This document shows positions 8,501 to 16,320 of a stretch of 47,204 bases of DNA, in pieces. Position 1 is the first letter of the stretch. Each line of letters starts with the position of its first letter. The notes beneath the pieces are model-generated. The model was not told the origin of the DNA and made no database searches. It saw only the letters and a list, made by a program, of their open reading frames with translations. This DNA is from an uncultured Oscillospiraceae bacterium. Lineage in GTDB: Bacteria; Bacillota; Clostridia; Oscillospirales; Oscillospiraceae. The translations under genes and the position numbers were made by a program. The stretch covers positions 1-47,204 of the forward strand of contig CANRIW010000014.1 in assembly GCA_947630785.1 (NCBI GenBank), written 5' to 3'.

Positions 8501-8541
8501 AGGCGGCCGCCCGCGTCACGCGGGCGGCCGCCTGTATTTTT
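8501..8541. terminator. 15-bp perfect hairpin, bidirectional terminator
   Basis: AGGCGGCCGCCCGCG (8501-8515) pairs with 8519-8533 around a 3-nt loop. TTTTT follows on the plus strand and TTTATTTTA on the minus strand. It separates the convergent Lar-like gene and glgA. Confidence 0.85.
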
Positions 8542-8547
8542 GCGCCG

Positions 8548-10458
8548 TCAGGTCAGTTCCAGATAGAGATACTTGTACTGCTCCGCCGAGCGCTCCCAGG
8601 ACACATCCTTGTCCATGTCCCGCTGGACCATCTCATCCCAGCACCAGCGGTTGGTGAAGTACAGGGTCTTGGCCCGGTTGACGGCGTCCAGCAGCAGTCC
8701 GGCGTCGTACCGGTCGAAGGTGAAGCCGTTGCCGGTGTTGGTATACACGTTGTAGGGCTCCACCGTGTCCTTCAGACCGCCGGTCTCCCGGACGATGGGC
8801 ACCGTGCCGTAGCGCATGGCGGTGAGCTGGGTCAGCCCGCAGGGCTCGAACCGGGAGGGGACCAGCAGGGCGTCGGCCCCGGCGTAGATGTGATGGGCCC
8901 GGGTCTCGTCGTACATGATGTTGGAGCACACAGCGCCCTTGTAGGCGTTCTCATAGTAGCGGAAGGAGTCCTCGTATACCTTGTCGCCGGTGCCCAGCAC
9001 CACCAGCTGGGTGTTGCCGTCCATGATCTGGGGGATGATGGCGTTGAGCAGGTCCAGCCCCTTCTGGTCGGTGAGCCGGGAAATCAGGCCCAGCACGAAC
9101 TTGCCGTCGTCCTGCTCCAGGCCCAGCTCCTCCTGGAGGGCCCGCTTGTTCTCCTTTTTCCGGTCCAGCACGTTGGTGATGTCGTAGTTGACGGGCAGCC
9201 GCTGGTCGGTCCAGGGGTCCCAGGTCTCGCAGTCGATGCCGTTGACGATGCCCCGCAGCTTGCCCGCGTGATAGCGCAGGTGGGCGTCCAGGGTCTCGCC
9301 GTACTCGGGGGTCTGGATCTCCCAGGCGTAGGTGGGGCTCACCGTGGTGATGGCGTTGGCGTAGGTCAGGCCGCCCTTGAACATGTTGGCGTCCACCCAG
9401 TTGGTGGTGAGGGCGTCCTTGTTGAACACGTAGTCGGGCAGCCCGGACCAGTATTTGATGTGGGGGATGCTGTAGATGCCCTGGAACTTCAGGTTGTGGA
9501 TGGTCAAAATGGTCCTGGCCCGGGCCAGCTTGGTGTCCGCGAACAGGGTCCGCAGATACACGGGGACCAGGGCGGCCTGCCAGTCGTGGCAGTGGATGAT
9601 ATCGGGGGTCCAGTCCAGGAAGTTCAGCGCCGCCAGGGCCGCCTTGGCGAAGTAGCAGAACTTGGGGATGTCCTCCACCAGGTCGGTGTAGGGCTTGCCC
9701 CAGCTGAAGAACTCATCGTTGTCGATGAAGTCATAGACCACGCCGTCCCACACGTACTCCATGATGCCCACATAGTAGGACTTGCCGTCGGCGCAGAGAT
9801 CCATGTCGAAGGCGCCCCGGTAGACCATCTTCTCCTGGTACTCCCAGGGGATGCACTTGTAGCGGGGGAGGATCACCTTCACGTCGCAGTTTTGCTTCAC
9901 CAGGGCCCTGGGGAGGGCGTACATCACGTCGCCCAGGCCGCCGGTCTTGACGAAGGGATAGCACTCCGAGCCGATGAAGGCCACGCTCCGCCGGGGGGTG
10001 GAGTAGTCGATGACCGGCTCCGGCGCCGGGGTCTCCTCCGCGGGAGCTTCCTCCACGGCGGGAGCGGCCGGGATCTCCTCTGCAACGGGAGCGGCGGGGG
10101 CCTCCTCAGCGACGGGGACGATGGGAGCTTCCTCCGCGGGCTCCGCCGGGGCGGCTTTGGGTTTCCGCGTCCTCGGCTTCTTCACGGGGGCGGGTTCCGC
10201 CTTTTCGGCCTTGGCCTTTTTCGCGGGGGCGGCCTTCGCCTTGGCGGGCTTGTCATCCTTGGTGGCCGCGGCTTTTTCTTTAGCGGGCTTGTCCGCCTTG
10301 ACGGCCCCGGACGCTGTTTTGGCTGTTCTGGCCTTTTTGGCGGGGGTCGCTTTTTTTGCTTTAGCCGCCGGGACAGCTTCGGCGATGATCTCGTCGGAAG
10401 CCGCCGCCGGGGCGGTTTTTTTCTTGGTTGAGGGTTTCTCTGCTTTGCTTGCTGACAT
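8548..10458 (-). CDS. glgA: glycogen (starch) synthase with long charged N-terminal extension
   Basis: 636 residues from ATG 10458 with TGGAGGTG upstream. Residues ~156-636 are a complete GT5 glycogen synthase, which moves glucose from ADP-glucose to the growing alpha-1,4 chain: KTGGLGDV (171-178) is the ADP-glucose loop, with HCHDWQAAL, TIHNLKFQG and SRFEPCGLTQLTAM further on. The family is normally about 480 residues; the extra ~155 at the front are low complexity. Residues ~1-107 are rich in Lys, Ala and Pro, like histone H1 tails; ~108-150 are acidic, with repeated EEAPAAPVAEE-like units. The frame, codon use and ribosome site support translation of the tail. No other glycogen gene is adjacent. 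Confidence 0.95.
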   Translation of the reverse strand: MSASKAEKPSTKKKTAPAAASDEIIAEAVPAAKAKKATPAKKARTAKTASGAVKADKPAKEKAAATKDDKPAKAKAAPAKKAKAEKAEPAPVKKPRTRKPKAAPAEPAEEAPIVPVAEEAPAAPVAEEIPAAPAVEEAPAEETPAPEPVIDYSTPRRSVAFIGSECYPFVKTGGLGDVMYALPRALVKQNCDVKVILPRYKCIPWEYQEKMVYRGAFDMDLCADGKSYYVGIMEYVWDGVVYDFIDNDEFFSWGKPYTDLVEDIPKFCYFAKAALAALNFLDWTPDIIHCHDWQAALVPVYLRTLFADTKLARARTILTIHNLKFQGIYSIPHIKYWSGLPDYVFNKDALTTNWVDANMFKGGLTYANAITTVSPTYAWEIQTPEYGETLDAHLRYHAGKLRGIVNGIDCETWDPWTDQRLPVNYDITNVLDRKKENKRALQEELGLEQDDGKFVLGLISRLTDQKGLDLLNAIIPQIMDGNTQLVVLGTGDKVYEDSFRYYENAYKGAVCSNIMYDETRAHHIYAGADALLVPSRFEPCGLTQLTAMRYGTVPIVRETGGLKDTVEPYNVYTNTGNGFTFDRYDAGLLLDAVNRAKTLYFTNRWCWDEMVQRDMDKDVSWERSAEQYKYLYLELT

Positions 10459-10494
10459 AGTAACACCTCCAAATGGTAGTCGTCGGACAAGCGT

Positions 10495-10523
10495 ATTTTA
10501 CCATGTTATTGACATTGATTCAA
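10495..10523 (-). promoter_or_regulatory. glgA promoter
   Basis: Minus strand TTGAAT (10518-10523), 17-bp spacer, TAAAAT (10495-10500). It lies 37 bp before the ATG, which supports translation from the long start. Confidence 0.65.
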
Positions 10524-10564
10524 TAGGGTATTACAAACCGGGTTTTGACGTCGCTGCCCGGCCG

Positions 10565-10598
10565 AAAAAACGAGAGGCAGCCGTTTCGGCTGCCTCTC
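10565..10598 (-). terminator. terminator of the MFS transporter gene
   Basis: A 12-bp stem (10572-10583 with 10587-10598) and a 3-nt loop; the minus-strand transcript then runs into GTTTTTT. It is 30 bp past the transporter stop. Confidence 0.85.
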
Positions 10599-10627
10599 TG
10601 TCGTGGATATCGCGGCTGCGTTCCCGA

Positions 10628-11902
10628 TCACTTGCCGTTCTCGGGCACAGGCTTGGTGGCGCTGTTGATGAGGCACAGGCAGATAAAGGAGATCACCAGC
10701 AGGGCGGTGATGACCCAGCTGACCACGCTGTATGTCTTGCTGGCGCCGTACACCATGCCTACCACCACAAAGGACAGGGTGCGGATGGCGATGACCAGCG
10801 GAGACATGACCCGGTTCACAGAGGCATAGCTGGCGGGGCCAAAGACCTGGACGGTCATAGAGATCATCAGATTGGCCAGACCGCCCTGGAAGAAGGGCAG
10901 ACAGAACACGCCGAAGATAAACAGGGGCGTGCTGTTCACGCCGACGGCGCGGGCGGCCATACCCGCGATCATGCCGACGCCGTAGATGACGGTGGCCAGT
11001 TTGGTGGACTTTGCCTGGTCGATGGCGCCCAGCACGTAGCTGCCGATGACTGAGCCGATGCCGCTGAGCATCATGAACAGGAGCATTTGATTTTCCGCAA
11101 GGCCGTACTCCAGGCCCTGGGGCAGGAAGAAAGAGGCGGCACCCACCAGGGCGAAGAAGCCCAAGCCAAAGCCGACGGTGATCATCCAGAAGTCCTTGCA
11201 GGTCAGCAGGCGGCGGATGGTCCAGCCGTTCTGCCCGGACATGGCGGCTTTCATCCGGGCAATCTCCTCCACGTCGGCGCTGGGGTCGTTGTCAGGATAA
11301 GTGCCCGCTTCCTTGGGGGTGTTTTTGATGAACAGGGTGAGGACGCCCGTGATGAGGATGACCACGCCTACGATCAAAAAGGCTGTGGGCATATTGGTGG
11401 CGTTGGTGATGATCTGGAACACGGGGGCGGCCACGATGGCCGCCAGCATCATGCCGGCGGTGGCGATGCCCAGCACGACGCCCTTCTTTTTGGGGAACCA
11501 GTCGGTGAGCAGGGTGTTGGGGGAGACCATGTTCAGGCTGTTGGAGGTGGCGTTGGCCAGCAGGATGCCCACGACTACCACGCCGAACAGGGGGCTGCCG
11601 TACAGCATCATGCCCACGCCGTACAGGACGATGAAGATAAGGGTGGGCCACTTCACGCCCTTGGCGCGGATGACCTGCGCAAAGACGAAGGTGAGCGGGA
11701 TGGACAGCAGACCGCCCACGGTGTTGAGCCCCATCAGAGCAGCGTAGTCCCAATGCCGCAGGGCGGCCAGGCCGGGGGCGGTGATCTGGACGGTGCCCGT
11801 GATGATGGCGGTGACGAAATAGAGCAGGATAGTATAGAGCAGGACGGACCAGTGTTTTGCTCCGAAGTTCAGGGAAAGCGCGGATTCTTTTTTCGTGTTC
11901 AT
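10628..11902 (-). CDS. MFS transporter, oxalate/formate antiporter (OFA)-like
   Basis: 424 residues from ATG 11902, preceded by GGGAGGG. About twelve hydrophobic segments are visible, in two sets of six with a charged middle loop (KNTPKEAG onward, near residue 200). The loop between helices 2 and 3 and LTDWFPKKKGVVLGIATAG near residue 145 fit the OFA branch of the major facilitator superfamily, which exchanges small carboxylates such as oxalate and formate. The actual substrate is unknown. The divergent LysR gene and the palindrome between them suggest that an organic acid induces it. Confidence 0.88.
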   Translation of the reverse strand: MNTKKESALSLNFGAKHWSVLLYTILLYFVTAIITGTVQITAPGLAALRHWDYAALMGLNTVGGLLSIPLTFVFAQVIRAKGVKWPTLIFIVLYGVGMMLYGSPLFGVVVVGILLANATSNSLNMVSPNTLLTDWFPKKKGVVLGIATAGMMLAAIVAAPVFQIITNATNMPTAFLIVGVVILITGVLTLFIKNTPKEAGTYPDNDPSADVEEIARMKAAMSGQNGWTIRRLLTCKDFWMITVGFGLGFFALVGAASFFLPQGLEYGLAENQMLLFMMLSGIGSVIGSYVLGAIDQAKSTKLATVIYGVGMIAGMAARAVGVNSTPLFIFGVFCLPFFQGGLANLMISMTVQVFGPASYASVNRVMSPLVIAIRTLSFVVVGMVYGASKTYSVVSWVITALLVISFICLCLINSATKPVPENGK

Positions 11903-11935
11903 GGTTGACCCTCCCATTCAATTTTCCCTGTTATC

Positions 11936-12048
11936 AGTATAGTGGGACGGAGGAGACAAGACAACACACTGTTTGGTTGAGAGATATAACTAAAAAGTAA
12001 TATTACTGGTAAATTTGACGTTGAAAACGGAGAGAAATGTGGTATAGT
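11936..12048. promoter_or_regulatory. divergent promoters with LysR-type palindrome (MFS / LysR)
   Basis: For the MFS gene, minus strand: TTGTCT (11959-11964), 17 bp, TATACT (11936-11941). For the LysR gene, plus strand: TTGAAA (12021-12026), 16 bp, TATAGT (12043-12048). Between them is a perfect 12-bp palindrome, AGTAATATTACT (11996-12007), centred about 72 bp upstream of the expected MFS start. LysR regulators commonly bind near -65 of their target. Confidence 0.6.
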
Positions 12049-12072
12049 ATAACTGAGAAATGAGAATGGGGG

Positions 12073-12969
12073 ATGGATATGACGCAGCTTCAGATCGAGT
12101 ATTTTATCGCGATGGCCCAGCATCTGAGTTTTTCCAGGACCGCGGCGGTGATGTACGTGTCTCAGGCGGCCATCAGCAAGCAGATCGCCGCGCTGGAACA
12201 GGAACTGGGGCTGACCCTGTTCAACCGGCGCTATCGGGGCTTGTCCCTCACTGTGGCCGGGGAAATCATGCTGGAGTTGTTTTCCCGGCACCGCCGGGAG
12301 CTGGACGAGGCGGTCCAGGAGGCCCATAAGCACCAGACCTCAGAGAATCTGCATATCGAGGTGGGACTGCTGGAGGGGCTGGACTTTGAGGAGATCTACC
12401 TGGAGCTGCTGAAATTCCAGCAATTCAATCCGCAGCACCGGATCAACATCACCGTGAACAGCGTGGCTGCCTTGATGGAGGGACTGATGGCGGGGGAGTA
12501 CGACGTCGTGTTTTCTTTCCATCAGGAGCTGCACGACAGCGACTACCTGGACAGCTATCCGGCCCTTTCCGCCCGGTTCCAGATGTTCCTTTCCGCGGAC
12601 CATGCCCTGAACGGCCGGGAGGACCTCTCCCTGACCGATCTGGCCGACCAGACTTTTTGCGCGCCGATCACCGACAACGAGCGGGTGAAAAAGGAGTACC
12701 GCAACCGGGTATACAGCGTGTGCGGCTTTATGCCGAAGCGGCTGATCTGCAAGCCTAACCTGGACTCCGTCATCTCTGAGGTGCAGTATAACAACTGTGT
12801 GGCCATGCTCTACAATAAGACCCGCGTGGTGAACCGGGAGCGCTTCACCGTCATCGAGACAGAGAGCTATAATCACATCAGCCTTCTCCGGGCCAAGAGG
12901 AACAACAATCCCCTTGTGGGCAAACTGATCCGGTATCTGTCTCCCAAGCTCCTGGCGCCGCCGGTGTGA
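12073..12969 (+). CDS. LysR-family transcriptional regulator
   Basis: 298 residues from ATG 12073; a second ATG two codons later (12079) is better spaced from GGGGGA and may be the true start. Residues ~5-65 are the winged helix-turn-helix (SFSRTAAVMYVSQAAISKQI), followed by a linker helix and a periplasmic-binding-protein-like effector domain to the end. The effector domain starts with LHIEVGLLEG, an ordinary LysR arrangement. It is divergent from the OFA-like transporter, the classic layout for a LysR activator and its target, so it probably controls uptake of the transporter's substrate. Confidence 0.92.
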   Translation: MDMTQLQIEYFIAMAQHLSFSRTAAVMYVSQAAISKQIAALEQELGLTLFNRRYRGLSLTVAGEIMLELFSRHRRELDEAVQEAHKHQTSENLHIEVGLLEGLDFEEIYLELLKFQQFNPQHRINITVNSVAALMEGLMAGEYDVVFSFHQELHDSDYLDSYPALSARFQMFLSADHALNGREDLSLTDLADQTFCAPITDNERVKKEYRNRVYSVCGFMPKRLICKPNLDSVISEVQYNNCVAMLYNKTRVVNRERFTVIETESYNHISLLRAKRNNNPLVGKLIRYLSPKLLAPPV

Positions 12970-12986
12970 AAAAACGCCCGGCGCGG

Positions 12987-13029
12987 AAAAGCCCCGGCCG
13001 GCATATCCAGCGGATATACCGGCCGGGGC
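12987..13029. terminator. long hairpin between LysR and the PRTase-like gene
   Basis: GCCCCGGCCGG (12991-13001) pairs with 13019-13029, one mismatch, then 6 more bp and a 3-nt loop. On the minus strand it is followed by CTTTTCC and further T's. It probably ends transcription from both convergent genes. Confidence 0.6.
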
Positions 13030-13052
13030 GCCTTGCTCGTCCGCGACCGCAC

Positions 13053-13694
13053 CTATTTCGAGATCTTGGAGAAGCCGTAGGTGTTGACCACCGCGTCGAT
13101 GGGCACGCCCTTTTTGCACATGGGGCACTCCGAGGGGGAGAAAGAGGCGTAGTCGGTAAGGGTGTTGGTGTCAAAGATGGAGACCACGGGCAGATCGTCC
13201 AGCTCATTGACGGCGGCGTAGATGGAGGCCACGCCCACCACCCTGCCGCCGTAGTATTCCACGCTCCGCCGGCCGTGGAGGGCGGTGGTGCCGGTGGTCA
13301 GGGAGCAGGTGAGGATAAGGATGCGCTTATCCTCCAGCATGAACCGGGCGTTGTCCCGGAAGATCAGGTTGCCCTTGGCGTCCAGCTCGCCCTTGATGAT
13401 ATACATATTGTCTCCCTCGCTGAGGGACTGGCCCCCGGCGCGGGTCAGCTCCCGGGCCAGACAGGCGCCCACGGCGCTGGTGCCGTCCATGCAGAGGATG
13501 GAGTCCACCTGAAAACGGCCCTTCAGCTTGTTCGACAGCTCCCGGGCCACCGCCCTGCAGCCTTTGAGACTGTACTTTTGGGCGGTCACGTCGATAAAGT
13601 AGTTGATATGGCTGTGCTTGGTGGCAAAATGGCCCTTGGCCGCCAGCAGCGGCATACCGCCGATATTGAGCAGAGGGAAAAATTTAGGTTCCAT
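13053..13694 (-). CDS. phosphoribosyltransferase-like protein with altered PRPP loop
   Basis: 213 residues from ATG 13694, with AAAAGGAGG upstream. The body has the type I PRTase layout: an N-terminal hood, a core strand ending in ILILTCSLTTGTTA, and a following helix. In working enzymes this motif has two acidic residues (VDD) before the TTG loop that hold the ribose of PRPP; here they are Thr-Cys. A CPMC pair close to the C-terminus (SECPMCKKG) may bind metal. It resembles orotate PRTase in length and hood. The missing acids make catalysis uncertain; it may be a regulator or bind another nucleotide. It stands alone under its own promoter. Confidence 0.7.
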   Translation of the reverse strand: MEPKFFPLLNIGGMPLLAAKGHFATKHSHINYFIDVTAQKYSLKGCRAVARELSNKLKGRFQVDSILCMDGTSAVGACLARELTRAGGQSLSEGDNMYIIKGELDAKGNLIFRDNARFMLEDKRILILTCSLTTGTTALHGRRSVEYYGGRVVGVASIYAAVNELDDLPVVSIFDTNTLTDYASFSPSECPMCKKGVPIDAVVNTYGFSKISK

Positions 13695-13791
13695 AGCTGT
13701 GTGCCTCCTTTTCTGTTTCCGGTCCGTCTTCCAAAGCTGTGCAATACGCCCATTCCGTGCGGGACGGGCGGCAGACCTTTTGGATAGTTTG

Positions 13792-13820
13792 ATTATAACA
13801 GCCTTAGAAGCTTTTGGCAA
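13792..13820 (-). promoter_or_regulatory. promoter of the PRTase-like gene
   Basis: Minus strand TTGCCA (13815-13820), 17-bp spacer, TATAAT (13792-13797), leaving a 5' leader of about 90 nt. Confidence 0.6.
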
Positions 13821-13952
13821 TAGGCAATTCCGAAGTATTTTGAGGCACACGGGGGAAGGGGGCACCTCTCCGGGCGAAACGGCATAGTCTGATATGGAAA
13901 TCGAGGGGCCGCCGGTCCCGCGGCGGCCTGAGTTTTGAGGAGGCCATAAGCT

Positions 13953-15020
13953 ATGCCCGATACGCGATATTTCCTGGGGGCCAACACGCCCTCCGGGTTC
14001 TATTCTCTCTATCATGAGCTGTCCGATCCCGACAAATTCAGACGGGTGTATGTGATCAAGAGCGGGCCGGGGAGCGGCAAATCCACCCTTATGCGGCGGG
14101 TGGGCCGCCACGCCAGGGCCGCGGGGTACGACGTGGAGGAGATCCTCTGCTCCGGCGACCCGGATTCTCTGGACGCGGTGATCATCCCCGCCCTGGGGGC
14201 GGCGGTGGTGGACGGTACGTCCCCCCATGTCATCGAGCCGGAGTGCCCCGGCGTCATCGACCGGTACTTAGATCTCAGCGACTACTATGACCGGGAGGGC
14301 CTTCAGCCCCTGAAGGACGATATCATCGCCGCCTTTGCCGCGTACAAGGGCCATTACAAGCGCGCTTACCGGGCCCTGGGGGCGGCGGGGGAGCTGCGGC
14401 AGAACATGAGCGAACTGCTGGGCACCGAGGCCCTCCAGCACAGGCTGGCGAAGCGGGCCGCCGGCATCATCGGCCGGGAGATCAAAAAGACCGGTTCCGG
14501 CGAGGGACGGTGCGACCCGCGGTTTCTGAACGCCGTCTCCTGCCAGGGGAGGGTGGCTCTGTGGGACACTGTCGCCGCCCAGGCGGACCGTGTCTACGAG
14601 CTGTCGGACAGCTATGGCCTGAGCCATCATCTGCTGGCGCCCATCCTGACGGCGGCGCTGGCGGCGGGCCACGACGCGGTGGCCTGCCCCGATCCCATGG
14701 CCCCGGGCAAGCTGGCCCATGTGATCCTGCCGGGGCTGGGGCTGGCCTTCGTCACCTCCGCGCCCGAGAGTCCCTGGCCGAAACACCCCTACCGGCGCAT
14801 CCGGGTGGACGCCATGGTAGACCCCGACCTGTACCGGACCAGCCGGCCGCGGCTCCGCTTTACCAGACGGGTGGCGGGCGCCCTTATGGACGATGCCATG
14901 GCGGGCCTCGCCCAGGCCAAGGAGGCCCACGACAGGCTGGAGGCCCTTTACCATCCCTATGTGGACTTCGACGGGGTGGGCCAGGTGGCCGACCGGGTGG
15001 CCGGTGATATTCTCGGTTGA
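13953..15020 (+). CDS. P-loop ATPase, PRK06851-like
   Basis: 355 residues from ATG 13953, preceded by GAGGAGG. A Walker A motif GPGSGKST sits near residue 38-45, after a strand (VYVIKS). The protein appears to hold two related halves, the second lacking a P-loop. RYFLGANTPSGFYSLYHEL at the front is typical of a conserved clostridial group annotated as PRK06851 family ATPase, about 350-370 residues long. No helicase or transporter motifs and no membrane segments. Function unknown. Its neighbours offer no operon context; the next gene is convergent. Confidence 0.75.
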   Translation: MPDTRYFLGANTPSGFYSLYHELSDPDKFRRVYVIKSGPGSGKSTLMRRVGRHARAAGYDVEEILCSGDPDSLDAVIIPALGAAVVDGTSPHVIEPECPGVIDRYLDLSDYYDREGLQPLKDDIIAAFAAYKGHYKRAYRALGAAGELRQNMSELLGTEALQHRLAKRAAGIIGREIKKTGSGEGRCDPRFLNAVSCQGRVALWDTVAAQADRVYELSDSYGLSHHLLAPILTAALAAGHDAVACPDPMAPGKLAHVILPGLGLAFVTSAPESPWPKHPYRRIRVDAMVDPDLYRTSRPRLRFTRRVAGALMDDAMAGLAQAKEAHDRLEALYHPYVDFDGVGQVADRVAGDILG

Positions 15021-15026
15021 TATAGC

Positions 15027-15063
15027 AGGGGGGCGCTGCCGGTTTTGACGGCAGCGCCCCCCT
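15027..15063. terminator. 15-bp hairpin between convergent genes
   Basis: AGGGGGGCGCTGCCG (15027-15041) pairs perfectly with 15049-15063 around a 7-nt loop. Neither side has a strong T tract, so termination may be partial; both flanking genes end here. Confidence 0.55.
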
Positions 15064-15080
15064 GTCATTTGACGGCGGAG

Positions 15081-15350
15081 CTAAAGCCAGTCCTGGACCA
15101 CGTCGGCCAGGGCCGCGGGGGTGACGCCGTGCCGCAACAGCAGGGTGGACAGCTCATCAATGCGCTGGGCGCTGCAGGTGATATCGGGCACAGAGGCGGA
15201 AGGCCCGCCCCGCTGGGCCACCTTGATTCCGTAGCTCTCACAGGAGAAGCGGCCAACGTCCATCTCACCGATGAGGATGGAGTAATCATACTGCCGGGGA
15301 ACGCCCTGCTCATCCGGCAGTTCAAGGGTTTGTACAAACAGTTCCCGCAT
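15081..15350 (-). CDS. small DUF6514-like protein
   Basis: 89 residues from ATG 15350 after AAAAGGAGG. Pattern: MRELFVQTLELP at the front, a middle strand YDYSILIGEMD, and a C-terminal helix LSTLLLRHGVTPAALADVVQDWL-type end in which DVVxDWL closes the protein. This layout matches the small clostridial DUF6514 family as I remember it; the match is by pattern only. No catalytic motif is visible. Four Spo0A-type boxes lie just upstream, which would tie it to the transition to stationary phase or sporulation. Confidence 0.6.
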   Translation of the reverse strand: MRELFVQTLELPDEQGVPRQYDYSILIGEMDVGRFSCESYGIKVAQRGGPSASVPDITCSAQRIDELSTLLLRHGVTPAALADVVQDWL

Positions 15351-15379
15351 AGGAATCAGCCTCCTTTTGCCCCTCATTA

Positions 15380-15441
15380 TTGTCGAATAAAACAGTCCCC
15401 GCAAGAGAAAGTTTTCGACAAAATCCGACAGGTTCCGACAG
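15380..15441 (-). promoter_or_regulatory. cluster of Spo0A-box-like sites
   Basis: Perfect 0A-type boxes TTGTCGAA occur on the plus strand at 15380-15387 and on the minus strand at 15414-15421. Two more minus-strand copies, CTGTCGGA, follow at 15424-15431 and 15434-15441. The three minus-strand boxes are spaced exactly 10 bp apart, one helical turn, as tandem Spo0A sites are. They lie 30-90 bp upstream of the DUF6514-like gene and 85-145 bp upstream of the sfsA -35 box. Confidence 0.6.
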
Positions 15442-15525
15442 GACCACAAGATGTGCCAAAATAAATGGGAGCGGGCGCACAAAGGGTGGACGGGCTACAC
15501 TTTATCCCGTTAAATTTTGTACAAT

Positions 15526-15554
15526 TTGACGGAGCGCGCTTTTTGTGATAAACT
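15526..15554 (+). promoter_or_regulatory. sfsA promoter
   Basis: TTGACG (15526-15531), 17-bp spacer, TAAACT (15549-15554). Confidence 0.6.
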
Positions 15555-15574
15555 ATCGAAAAGAGGTGATCTCC

Positions 15575-16255
15575 GTGACGTATGGACACATTTTGCCCGC
15601 AAAATTTCTGTCCCGGCCCAACCGGTTCATCGCGGAAACGGAGCTGGAGGGCGGGGTGGAGACCGTCCACGTGAAGAACACGGGGCGCTGCCGGGAGCTG
15701 CTGATCCCCGGCCGGACCGTCTGGCTGGAGGAGAGCGGAAACCCCGCCCGCAAAACGAAGTATGACCTGGTGGCCGTGGACAAGGACGGCCTGCCGGTGA
15801 ATATGGACGCCCAGGCCCCCAACAAAGTGTTCGCTGAGTGGGCGGAGGCGGGGCATTTTACAGACGGCCTGACCCTCCTCCGCCCGGAGACGAAATGGGG
15901 CAGTTCCCGGTTCGATTTCTACTTCGAGGCGGGGGAGCGGAAGGGCTTTGTGGAGGTGAAGGGGGTCACTCTGGAGGCAGACGGCCGCGCCTATTTTCCG
16001 GATGCCCCCACCGAGCGGGGGGTGAAGCACCTCCGGGAGCTGATAGAGGCCAAACAGCGGGGGTACGAGGCTGCCGTCTGCTTTGTCATCCAGATGGCGG
16101 GGATGAAGTCCTTCTCCCCCAACGACGCCACCCACCCGGAATTCGGACGGGTCCTCCGGGAGGCGCGGGCCGCCGGGGTGGAGGTGCTGGCGGTGGAGTG
16201 TGACGTGACCCCGGACAGTCTGACCATGACGAAGGCGGTGCCCCTGGCGCTGTGA
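15575..16255 (+). CDS. sfsA: SfsA family protein (sugar fermentation stimulation)
   Basis: 226 residues from GTG 15575, which has GAGGTGA seven bases upstream; an earlier GTG at 15545 lies inside the promoter and is rejected. Family marks are clear: FLSRPNRFIAE, HVKNTGRC, GSSRFDFYFE and FVEVKGVTLE, then DAPTERGVKHLREL. The acidic and Lys residues in SRFDF and EVKGVTL form a restriction-endonuclease-like metal centre, and the front is an OB-like nucleic-acid-binding domain. The family name comes from an E. coli maltose phenotype; its biochemical role is still uncertain. Length is normal. Confidence 0.95.
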   Translation: MTYGHILPAKFLSRPNRFIAETELEGGVETVHVKNTGRCRELLIPGRTVWLEESGNPARKTKYDLVAVDKDGLPVNMDAQAPNKVFAEWAEAGHFTDGLTLLRPETKWGSSRFDFYFEAGERKGFVEVKGVTLEADGRAYFPDAPTERGVKHLRELIEAKQRGYEAAVCFVIQMAGMKSFSPNDATHPEFGRVLREARAAGVEVLAVECDVTPDSLTMTKAVPLAL

Positions 16256-16259
16256 GCCC

Positions 16260-16288
16260 TTGACTTTCTCTCACTAAAGGCGTAAACT
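16260..16288 (+). promoter_or_regulatory. promoter of the alpha/beta hydrolase gene
   Basis: TTGACT (16260-16265), 17-bp spacer, TAAACT (16283-16288), 32 bp before the ATG. Confidence 0.6.
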
Positions 16289-16320
16289 GTCCTGGACATT
16301 CGAGAAGGAGCTGCCGCCTC

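Noticed and set aside
8890-10431. A 513-codon plus-strand frame opposite glgA
   Set aside because: Shadow of glgA; the Gly-rich end only mirrors the Ala/Pro/Lys codons of the glgA tail.
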